DNA of 64,000 nt from Alligator mississippiensis (Eukaryota > Chordata > Crocodylia > Alligatoridae), in NCBI RefSeq assembly GCF_030867095.1, contig NC_081835.1, positions 47,041,892-47,105,891 on the forward strand, in the 5' to 3' direction. Position 1 is the stretch's first letter, and every line of letters starts with the position of its first letter. The notes beneath the pieces are model-generated. The model was not told the DNA's origin. It worked only from the letters and a program-made list of their open reading frames with translations, and made no database searches. Positions 41,901-53,900 of the stretch are shown here, piece after piece. The position numbers and the translations under genes were made by a program.

Positions 41901-44900
41901 TGGGACCTAACTCTGGCATGCAGGGGCTGGATGGTGGTGGTGCAGAGCCCCAGGGCCCAATCACAGCATGAAGGGGCCAGGTTGGGGTGGTGCAGGGCCC
42001 TAGAGCCTGAATGGACAGGGGTGGTACGAGGCCCCAGAGCCTATCCCAGCGCACAGGGCCAGGTGAAAGTAGTATAGAGCCCTGGGGCCCAATTCCTGTG
42101 AACAGGGGCAGCGCAGGGCCCAATTCAGCCCATGGACTGGCCTTGCCACCATACATGTGACCTGTAGAGCCAAAACCACGAGCAGCGCTGGCCTAAAGCA
42201 GTTAGGAGCTGTCTCGTGCTGTATAGCCTTTCCCAATCCAGCCCCTCCCATGCTCCTCCTAGAAACGGATGTATGCAGGGCAGTTACACCTGCAGGCCTC
42301 TGTTTCGAGGAGGAGCTGGACCCAGAACTGCTACACAGCATCCTGCCTGCCTTAGGCTGATCTAAAGCCTAATGTAGCAGGGGCATGGGCATGTGCCAGA
42401 GTCTTTCCTGGGTTGGCTGTGCAGCAGGTGGGGGATAGTTTTACCCTGGGGGAAGCAACACCCAGTTGAGAAGCATTTAAGTAACCTGAGGCAGCACCAA
42501 CAGTGGTTCTCAACCAGGGATGCCACCACATTCAAAAAGGTAGAGAATGGATGCTGTGACTCTAAAATGGTTGAGAGCCACTGCACTAGAGACTCAGGAC
42601 CTTACATCTGCCTTTGTGCAGATAACCATAAAGCAGGGTCTCTGCTTATGGGGCAGATCATCTGCTCATGCATGCTGAGGAATGTACTTTGCAGAGGTGG
42701 TGATGGTAAGAGAAACAGTATGGAGGGAATAATTCTCCCCACCTGTGTGGAACACCAGTTTGTCAAGCCCAGCTAGTTGGGCTTAGCACAGAAAGGTGTT
42801 AATCCTATATTGCTACAATATTGTCAGAACATATACAAACAGGAATTTCTTATCACACCCTTCCAACCACAGAAGCTGAGTAAATTACCCTAAGCCACAA
42901 CGTCAGTCAGTGGCAGAACTGGGAACCAAACCTAGGGAAATGCCAAGTCCTGTGTTCTGAGTGCCAGAGGCTACACCCCTCATGATATCCTTTAGCTTTG
43001 GATTTCGTAATTCCCTACAGTCAGACGTGGTATCTGTTTGACAGGATTTCTCTGTTTCACTGAAATCACCTATGGTTATTCCTTAAACTATGAAAATTTA
43101 CTGCTTGTGCTCATCTGTATTTAATGTAAAAGAAGATTTGATACCACATATGTGCTTAGGCACTGTGCAAAATAACAATGAGATCACTAATAAAGTGATG
43201 ATATATGGGAATTAGCACCAACTATGCACAGTTAGCACCAAGTTCTTCTATGGAGTCTGATGTGTGTATATTTTCTACCCCTATGTAACTAGAACTCACT
43301 TGGGTTCAGGCTACATTGTCTGTCACAACGCAGTTTGGATTCCCTGCTTTATGCATTTTTCGAGGCTGAGATCACAAGCAATTGATCACAGCAACCTGAC
43401 ACCTGCTGGGAAAATGGCTCACCTGAGCTGCCAGGTGTGGACTCTGATTACGGGGGCAGGAGGAGATTGTGCCCTCCCCTGGCTGCAGGTAGAGAGCAGA
43501 ATTACTGATGATGAGTAAGGATCTACTTAACTGAGCACTTGAGTGCTGTGCTCACTGTTGCTGGCTGTTAGAGACAGTATAGGTGGCTCTGGTAAGTAAT
43601 TCCAGGAACTTGGCTTGATGCTTAAAGAGAGGTGTCTTTCTAGCTTCTTTAGGGCTGAAGATGCCCTGGTAAAGAAAGGCTTAGGTGGTAGCTATGTGAT
43701 TTGCCCTAAATGGAAAATCCCTAGATCCCACAGGGACAGAACAATGTGGCTCAGTCTTTATACCTGAGGCAATGGGTGCTATGGGAGAGGTGGGGTTTTC
43801 TCACTGATCTCCTACATCTTTGGGGGGTCAGGTGTGCCAGATAGGTCTCTTCTGAATCCTAGCATTTAGTCTTTCAGTACTGGAAAAGATGTGGACTGAG
43901 TCCCTGAGCTGCAGTTTGCGTTTGTTGTTCAAGATAGATCTGGTACTCTCTGGTTGCTAGGTGGAAATTTGGGACTGTTGTACCTCTACTTGGGGAATAG
44001 ACTGGAAAGACAAACCACGTATCTGTCTCTTCCAGCATTCACAACTCTCACCATGTTCAACCGGAGACGCTCCAGATGTTTCCTACTGGATACAGTCAAC
44101 AGAGGAGCAGAGTTTGTGGAGACCTTGAAGACTATCTACCCCAAAGCAGACATCCTCCATGAGAAGGACTTTGACTGGCTCTTTGACTGCCCCAAGACAG
44201 AGATGTTCATTGAGTGGTTCTGCAACGCAGTGGGTGAAGAGAATGTACTGAGCCCCACAGAAGTGGCAGCCTATCAGAAGCTGGTCAGCTCAGGGAAGCC
44301 TATTTTGGAAGGCAAAGCCCTAGACCAGGTGCTGCAGACCTGCCACCAATCTCCACAGCTGATAGGCATGATGCCAGAGGAGGAGGGCCCCTCCCTGGAA
44401 GCTCTAAAGCATGAGACCCAAGCATTGCAGAGCTATAATGCTTGCCAGCTCCAACGGCGAAACAAGCTTCAGATCCGTGCAGCTAGCATGAAGCAGGAGC
44501 TGTGCCACTTAGCAGAAGAGGAAGAGAAGGCAGTCTGGAAGCTGAGAAAGGCCCAGCTGGATTTGGAACTGGAGAACTCTCAAACCAACATTGCCTTGAA
44601 CCAGGCCTGCAAGACAGCAAAGCAGCTGGTAGAGTGGCATAGGGAAGCTGGGAAAGGGAGACTGCAGGTGCTGATGTCTGCAGCAGACCTGAGCCACTAC
44701 ATGGAGATAGAAGAACTGGCCACAGGGGCTTTAGAGGGATTCATCCAGAAAGTGCTGCCAGATCTTCATCTAGGAAGTGCAGACATACTGCCAGTGAAGG
44801 GACAAGGTACCTCCCAGGAAAAGGTGGACACTGAGGTCAGGGCAAAGTTGGCCCAGGATGTACTGCCAGAAGATGCAGGGAATGTCAGGGATGAGTATAT

Positions 44901-47900
44901 GAAAGATGCCAAAGTGAACCTAGGAGCACTGGAGGGCCAGGGCAGCTGCCAGGAAGACTTAGTCAGGAGACTGTTAATGTCAAGGCTTACCTGGAAAACC
45001 CTACTAAAAGAGGAGAGATACTTGAAAGCAGAGGCTGGGGGGGTGGAGGCCCTGGATGTTCAAAATAGCTGCCAGGATGCAGTGGAGATGGTCGCAAAAG
45101 CAGACCAAATGATGCTGGAAAAAACGGGGAGCCCTAACACTGTACTCCTGGAAAACCTGGGTAGCCACCAAGAGGAACTGGGACGTCTAAAACTAGTTTA
45201 TATCTGCAGCCAAAGACAGCTGATCACCATCTCGGCAGAAATGGAAGGCATCTATGCTGGCTTGCAGTGGGCAAGGATCCTGAAGACCAAGAAGGAAAAC
45301 TGGGTAGGTCTTGCCTTGTCTGTGTGTCATTGTCACAACTCCTGACTCCTATAGTAGCAGCACCAAGCAAGCTATGGGGAAGCTATTAGTGACCTCTGTT
45401 TTAGGGTATTGGCCAGGATTTGTCCTCAAAGGTTAAGGCCCATTTTGTTACCTGTAAGCAGATGTCTGCCATTTTGTATTCTCTTTTTCAGCCAGTGAAG
45501 GACAAGGAAGAGCTAAGCCTTCACATTGCCACCTGCCAAGAACAGCTGCAAACAATCCACAGTGACATAAATCAGACCCAGGCCAACAAACTCATGCCTC
45601 TGCTTCAGGCTGGTAGCCACTTCTTTTGCTTGCCTATCCTGTCTGGAGAGCTTAATGTGGAAGCTGTTCGCCTTGGGTATATTGCTTCAAGGCAAAAGGA
45701 GGTTGCGGTGCAGCTAATGGACCAGCACAGTCGCTTGGAGCTGCTAGAGCTCCAACTGATGCTGGAGGAGAGACAGTTGCATAAGGTGGGAATGTTATTG
45801 GAGGAGATGGTAGCTACCCTGCAGGAAGACTCGGACAAGCTGCAGGAAAGGCTGGTCTGCTTTGAAGATCCCAGCTTCCAGGTTAACCAGTGTCCACGGA
45901 TACTGTTAGACTCTGGTGATCTTACCACCTTACGGTAAAGATGGCTCTGCCACTGGGCTGGTGACTGGGAGAGGGGTGGAGTTGAATGGAAATAGTTAAG
46001 TCATAAATTAGAGGCTTGAGAAGCTGTCACAAGAAGAAACTAATACAGAGGGAACTTTTGGGTATACGTAATGAAGAAAAGGTAACTCTTCGATTTACCC
46101 TCCCATAATACAAGAGTAAAGACCAGATTCTGGGCAGGGTTAAGCTTCTTCCTAGGTAGATCATTTTGCAAGACTGAGAAGTATCTGCCAGGCTAGCATC
46201 ACTAATACAGGCAACCCCTGCTTAACATGGTTTTAATTAGTGCTATTTCACTATAGCACTCATTTAAAATTGATACCTGATTCCACTGAACACTGTAGTG
46301 AAACTGGCTGAGCACTCAGTGAAATCAGCGAGTTTTGGCAGGAAGGCAGGGAGAAGCAGAGGTGCCGGGGCAGTAAGTGTGCAGTGGGCGTGAGCGTGAG
46401 GTGGGGGAGAAGCCAGGCATGGCTGGTGAACTCAGACTGGTGAGGTGGGGGAGGGGGGGACGGGTTGCAGCTGGCCGGGCACATAGTGGGGGGGCTACAA
46501 ACATCCACCCTGCTCCTGTGGGATGCTCCACCGCCCCACCAGCCTGAGTAGTGGAGATGGTGAAGAGTGTGGGACCTGGGGCCTGCACCCAGGGTGGGGC
46601 AGCAGGAGTGTGGGGCCTGGGGCCAGGGCCAGCAGGGGCCCAGAGCCAGAGCAGTCCAGCAGGAGTGCCGGTACCCAGGCTGGTACGTGGGGTTGGAGTG
46701 GCCGGCAGGTGCGCGGGCAGGTGGGTGGGTGGGGTGAGGCTGTGGTGGTGAGAAGTGGAGAGTGGGGAGGGGATGGGCATCAGTGCAGGGCCTGCGTTGG
46801 TGCCTGGGGCCAGGGCCAGCAGGGGCCCAGGAGTGCAGGCCTGGGCTGGCACATGGGAGTGGAGCAGCCAGCGGGTTAGTGGGGAGAGGCGGCAGCGGGG
46901 AGAAGCAGCGGTAACCAATTGCCTATATTTACATTCATTCCTATGGGCAAATCGATTTTGCTTAGCATGGTTCCGCTAAACACTTGTTTTTTCTGGAACC
47001 AATTAAGAGTGCTAAGCAGGGGTTGCCTGTAGTCTCCTACAGATGCTGTAACTCAGCTGGGTGCATGTTTGGGCCTGAGGAGGAGGATGGACATTCCATG
47101 CTCATTTCTCTCCTGAGGCCACAAGGTATAAAAGGGCACATGTTCGTGCAAACAGGAAGCTTTAGGTCAATGGAACTTCTTTATCAACATAAAAGCTGCT
47201 TCTCTATTCCATTAACATAATGAAAAAATCATAGAAAACTAGGATTGGATGGGATCTCAGGAGGTCCTTTAGTCCAACTCCCTGCACAAAGCAGGACCGT
47301 CCCCAACAAGGTCATCCCAGCCAAAGCTTTGTCTAGCTGGGTCTTAAAAACCTTCAAGGATGAAGGTTCCACAACCTCTCTGTGTAACCTGTTCCAGTGC
47401 TTTACTACCTTCCTAATGAGAAAATTCTTCCTAATATCTAACTACACTTCCCTTGCTGCAACTTGAGACCATTGCTCTTTGTTCTGCTGTTTGGCACCAC
47501 TGAGAACAGTCCAACTCCATCCTCTTTTGAGCCCCCTTTCCATAGTTGAAGGCTGCTATGAAATCCTCTCTGTCTTCTCTTCTCTACACTAAATAAGCCC
47601 AGTTCCCTCAGCTTCTCTTTAGAAGTTATGTGCCCCAGCCCCCTAACCGTTTTTACTACCCTATGCTGGACTCTCTCCAATTGTCCACATTAGGGCTGTG
47701 CAAAACTTCGGTCGCTGATTTGATTTGGAGGAGATTCGTCCAAATTCAGCAGCTGAATCTCCAAGTCCAAATCCAATCAGGAGACCCTTTAATCTCTTCA
47801 AATAGAATTGGAAGCCTCTGAATCTATTCAGAGAGATTCAACGACTTGGCCATAGACCCAGCTTTATTTATAAATATACATAATAAATATATATATATAA

Positions 47901-50900
47901 GTTGGGTCTATGGCCAAGTCATTGAATATTTATTTATTTATTTATTTATTCCTACGTACCTCAAGGCACCAGGCATGGCTCATGAGCGTTGAGATGAAGC
48001 ATCCCATGGAAGCAAGGTGGGGGTCCCCCCCACATGCTTGGCGGTAAACCCAGAAGCGGACCAGAAGTATGTCTGGTCCACTTTCAGGTTCGCCGCCAAG
48101 CACACGGGGCACCTCCCCACACACCCGTGGGATGCTCCATCTGCCCCACCTTCTCAGTGCTTACGAGCTGTGCCTGGTACCTTGAGGTACATGGGGGGGG
48201 GGAAAAAAAACATACAAAGCTGTCTATGGCCAAATTGCTGATTCTCTGAGTCAGAACTGAATCTTCAGATTTGCCTGAATCAAATCAGGACAGCGATCCA
48301 AATCAGCGAATCTAATCACTGTCCCTCAAATTGGGCTGAATCCAAATCGAATACAGCCCACTTCACATACCTCTGGTCCACATCCTTTCTTTAGTAGAGG
48401 GCCCAAAACTGGACACAGTACTCCAGATGTGGCCTCAACTGTGCTGAATAGAGGGGAATAATCACTAGGCCTGTGTGAAGCAGAAAGTATTTGCTTTGGA
48501 TTCGGCGATTTGGAGGGACAGTGATTCGATTCGGTGATTCAAATCGCTGTCCTGATTTGATTTGGCTTAATCTGAGTGTATTCGGTGCCAAATCTTATTT
48601 GGCCATAGACTACAGAGGCAGGCAGTCCTGGCAGAAGCAGCTGGGGAAGCAGCTAGATGAGCCCCGGCTTGAGCCAGCAGACCCGGGAGAAACTGCGGCT
48701 CATCTGGCTGCTCCCCGGACAAGGCAGGCAGTGCTGGCAACGCTGGGAGAAGCCACAGGGCCTGGAGGAAATGATCGGGGAGCTGGGGACTCGAACTGGG
48801 AGCGGGCGGAAGCCGCTGTTCACTCCCCCAGCTCCCCAATCATTCCCTGCAGACCCTGTGGCTTCTCCCAGGGCTGCCAGCACTGCCTGCTTCGCCCCAG
48901 CGGTGGGGGCAGCCGGAGGAGCAGCTGGATGAGCTCCAGCTTGAGCCAGCAGCCCTAGGAGAAGCCATGGGAGCTGAGGGAAATGTTTGGGGAGCTGGGG
49001 GAGTGAACAGGGGCTTCCCTCCAGCTCCCGGTTTGATTCCCCCAGCTCCCCAATCATTCCCCCTCAACCCCCATGGCTTCTCTTGGGGCTGCCAGCACTG
49101 CCTGCCTTACCCTGGGGGGGGCAGCCAGACAAGCTGTGGCTTATCTTGGGGCTGCTGGCTCAAGCCGGGGCTCGTTCAGCTGTTCCCTCAGCTGCTCCCA
49201 CCGGCTCTGCCTAGTGCCTGTCTGTACAGCCTATGGCCGAATCTCTCTCTGAACCGATTCAGAGGCTTCCGATTTGATTCGGAGAGATTAATGGGTCTCC
49301 CAATTTGATTTGGATGCCGAATTGGGCCAAATCAGCTACTGAAGTTTTGCACAGCCCTTGACCTGCTGGCAACACTCCTACCAATGCAGCCCAGTATGTC
49401 GTTAGCTGCCTTTGCAACAAGGGTGGTATACTGCTGGCTCATATTTAGCTTTATTGTCCTCTTTACCACCACCACCCCCCCCCATGTCCTTTTCTGCAGA
49501 GCTGCTGCCCAGCCAATCAGCCCCTAGCCTGTACCAGTGCATGGGACTGTTCTATCCTAAGTGCAGGACTTTGCACTTGTACTTTTTGAACTGCATGAGA
49601 TTTCTTTTGGCCCAATCCACCAATGACTGACAATTATGGGACTTCTTAAGCCTTCCAATGAAACACCAGTTTCTGGCCACTGTCACTGATGTGATATTGG
49701 ACTTGGAGAGTCCATTTCAGTCTGACAGCTCTTAAACATGGGTAATTTGCCTTGATGGCCATACCTTCTGCAACCCTCAGTATGACATGGCACACCCCCT
49801 TCCACAGACAGAGGAATGTGTAGGCAGCTCACCTGGAGCTGTAGTCCCCTCTGTGGAAATTCAGGCAGACAGTACTGCATCTGTTCATGTTCCCAACTCA
49901 ACTATTACAACCAGTCTCACTTCAAGTGAAAGCTTACATTCTGAAAAACCAAAGGCCATGGTAATGTGGTGGCACCAACTCAGACCAGTGGCAGCTGCCC
50001 TCCCTGTTCTCATTGGCTTTCCCCTCTTTCAGGCTCTGGGAGATGCTGGAGAAGTATGGTCATGAAAGGCGACTTTTCCTCACCTATGAGACACTGGCAG
50101 GCCGGGGCTCACGCCTGTGTCAGGAAGCAAGGATGCTAGAAGTACAGCTGGCAGTGCCGCCATCCAAGCTACCCACACTAGAATATGAGAACACAGTGCT
50201 ATATGGGATGATGTACAGTGATTTCAACCAACTACAGCTTAACTCCCAGGTGAGCAGAGACCTTGACTCTTCCCATGTCTCTCTCTCCCCTGTAGGTAGG
50301 TCTATGGTCTTGACAGGCAATCAAATGTGAAGAATCTTTCTACTGATGCTGTTTTACTTTTCTTGTAGAATTCTCATTGGGCACTAGAGGTTCCCAATAG
50401 GATGGTAATAGAATGATAGAAAATTAGGGTTGGAAGGGATCTCAGGAGATCATGTAGTCCAACCCCCTGCTCAAAGCAGGACCATCCCCAACAAGATCAT
50501 CCCAGCTAAAGCTTTGTCTAGCTGGGTTTTGAAAACCTCCAAGGACAGAGTTTTCACCACCCCTCTGGGTAACCTGTTCCAGTGTTTTACTACCTTTCTA
50601 GTGAAAGAACTCTTCTTGTTATCTAACTTTAAACTTCCCTTGCTGTAACTTGAGACTGTTGCTCCTTGTTGTCATCTGCCACCACTGAGAACAGCCTAGC
50701 TCCATCCTCCTTTGAACCCCCCTTCAGGTAGTTAAAGGCTGCTATTAAATCCCCTCTCGGTCTTCTTCTCTAAAATAAATATGAGGAAAGACCGAGGGAA
50801 CTGGGCTTAAGTCATGTCCCTCGGCCCACTCACCATTTCTGTTGCCCTCTGCCGGAGTCCCTCCAATTTCTTCACATTCTTCTGTAGTGGGGTGCCCAAA

Positions 50901-53900
50901 ACTGAACACAGTACTCCAGATGTGATGGATTATCACATCTGGATTCTAATTCTCCACCTGATGGATTATCCCAGGAAGCACAGATTTGGGCAGGGAACAT
51001 TCTTTTCCCTTCTCTTTCTACAGTTTTGCAGCATGTTTCCCATCTTCCTGCAGGAGCTATCTGAACTTAAGGAGCAGCTCAGTACCTCAGAGGCCAAACT
51101 CTATCAGATGCTGATGGACCTCCTGAATGACCTGAGGGCCAAGCGCAAGTCCCTGAGGACCCATTTCCAACAGACAGAGCGTGACCTCTATGTGCACTTC
51201 TTCAGCAATGCTAACCACCTGCAGGAGGTGGTGCAAGAGCTAGAGAAGCAAGCTCTGTCCTTCTCCTAAGGATATGTAATAGGGCAGGTCAAGGTGGCTT
51301 TCATTGTTTGCCCATCATGTGGCCTTTTGTTTCCAAGGGAAGGAAACACTGGTGATTCCAGGTGCCATGGTGGGCTATAGTGGTTTTGTTTTGATCCTGT
51401 AATTGGGAGGCCTTGCAGAGAAATGCCACATCCCCCATTACAGGGTGAAGGGAGTGCACTCTGTGGTAAAAGGAAGGGGATTATACTTGTATTTCTCTGC
51501 CCCAGGCCAGCAAGAGGTGTTTTGTTTTGTTTTTTTTGGGGGGGGAACAGGGACTCGTTTGGGGATAGCATGGGTGGGGCTCTGATGGAGGGGTAAAATT
51601 AAAGACATGGTATTTTTCTATTTGGAATGTTCACCCATGATTACAGAGTTGACGTGTGTGTTCACCCTTCCTGCTTGCATTTGTCCGTCTTGTGTTGCGT
51701 GACCCTTTCTACTCTAAACCCAGTGCTGCAAAGGGAAGATGAAGCGGAGCGCTTGAAGCAGTGGAAGTGGCATATTATCTCTTTGGTCTGTTGGACACCA
51801 GCCAAGGTTGTCTTCTCTGGGACGCCTTCCCATAACTTTTCCATGCTGAAAATGGTGGTTTAGCTCATAGCTATCTTAGCTACAGACAAGCTGGCATGGT
51901 ACAACTAAGCGCTGGTGAAATCAAGAACATCCTCTCTCTTCCTTGGTCTTCAGTTCACAGTTGACCCATTGAAGTCAGTTAAACTACACTTTTTTTCACT
52001 TCCTCCCTTGTCTACATAGGGGTCTAGTGTTAAGCAGAGCAGCCAAAGTGTCAAGCCTACAGTTCAACTGAAATAGTGTTATGTCTTCTCTGGGGAGAGA
52101 TGGTTTATCTCAAAGAACACTGACCTGCCACTGATCCTCAAACCCTGTTCTGATGGGACAATTACACCATCTCGTTCAGAGCAGGTGGCTGAAAGTCGGT
52201 TACAGTTACACTCCAAGCTCTAGTGACAACTCTGATCTACCTTCATGGACCATTAGAGACATATGCTGACTAGAAGGTAAGATGACTGTGATCAAAGATC
52301 TCCTTCCTAGATTTATACTTAACTAGTCTAGTAAATGGCACAATACCAATCCCCTGCTGTCCCTGATGATCTAAGGCAACCTATTGCTGTGTGACAGCAG
52401 TTTATTCCTTGTCTTGAGTGTAGGGTCAAGCTGCTGCCAGTCTAGTGGTGACTGGAATGTGGATGCCTGGCTAGTTCCTAAGGTCTCTAAATATATCATG
52501 TCACTTTACACACATCATCAAAATGCCTTCAACTGGTACACATTTCTCTGATCATGCCCTCCCCATGCTGGCTTTGAAACCGTGACTTTACTGTGGAAGC
52601 TCAGAAGACCACTGCTGTTCCCTTGGCTCATCTGGTTTAATTAAACTGATTCACTTTTAATTAGTAAACATTACTGTAAAGCACTTGACTTTGCAGCAAA
52701 GCAAGACACTACACCAAGATAATTAAGTTGTTTTAAAGGGATAGGAATTTTGACTGCTAGAGCTCTCTCATGAGTTCAGAAGAAACAAACAAAAAAAAAA
52801 GCAATGGAAGGAAACAGCTAGGTGGGCTTTATAGACTCCTCTGCTGGTTACCTTTGCATCCATGCTGCCGTTTCACTATAACCCCTTGTCTAATGGCACC
52901 CTTGTTACAATAATGCATCAGAGAAGGCAGCACAAAAAATCCTTTCCCCTGAACAGGACTGACTACTTTATTACCTCTGTGACATCATTTTTGTTGAGAT
53001 TTCTTAAGCTGGCTAGAGCAGCATCCAGTGCAGGGAGGGCTTCAGCAAGGTCCTTCTGAGCATCATCTGCAATAGCTTGGGCTGTCTCAGCTTTCACTTT
53101 GGCTTTCATCTCCTCAGCCTGCACAGCATTGCGAGTCTCTTCAGCCACAGCTGTGTCTACCTGCAGCACCAGAAACAATCTCAGAACTAAGTTTTTCAAA
53201 AGATCTGATCCAAAGTACCAGTTTGGGTTGGCCCAGACACTTGTCTGGATGATGCTCAACCCATGACCAACCATTTCCCATCAGAAAGTCTGTCTCACTG
53301 AGGCTGTATCAAATCTGCATAGCATATCAAAGATTCTCTCCCACTGCCAGCACTGTAGACTTGCACTGAAATTGGGCTATTAAGAGAGAATCTCTCCCCA
53401 AAAACAGTGCACTGGTTGCAGTACAGATTATCCAGCATGAATTTATTTCACTGATCTGTCAAGGGATGAGCCAGAGTAGTAAACAAAGGAGCAAACTATG
53501 ATAAATACTCAAACTGCAGTATTTGAGTGCAGTACAGTGAGTGAATATGTCTTAGAATGCTCATAAACAGAACTGAGTAACAAGCTTTTTTAACAGTTGC
53601 CTTGCTGACTACACCTATGCTCCATGACAACTTCAGATTTGCACTGTCTGAGGGGAAAATCTAACTAAGGCAGGGCTTTTATTACAAGTAGATTAATTCA
53701 CCTCCAGAAAGGAAGAGGTGTGCAAAAAATAAAAAGACTGCATTTCTTCTCAATTATCTCACAGGCTCACAGTAACTCTCCAGTGGTGTGCAGATTCTGG
53801 CAGCTTTTTACAAGCAGTCATCAAGTTTTGCACTCTTACCTAGCATATCCTTCTAGGTTTAGTCATCTTACAATAGGCAAAACGGGCAACAGACACTTGA

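Noticed and set aside
43960-43975. GTTGCTAGG as an RFX X-box near the HAUS3-like start
   Set aside because: Only a half-site; such words are frequent by chance, and the transcription start is unknown.
43954-44052. Longer reading frame for the HAUS3-like protein from an ATG at 43954
   Set aside because: It crosses a strong splice acceptor at 44035, and the added residues show no similarity. ATG 44053 has the better context.
46325-46918. 197-residue proline-rich open frame on the minus strand
   Set aside because: A by-product of the GC-rich tandem core of the Tigger-like element.
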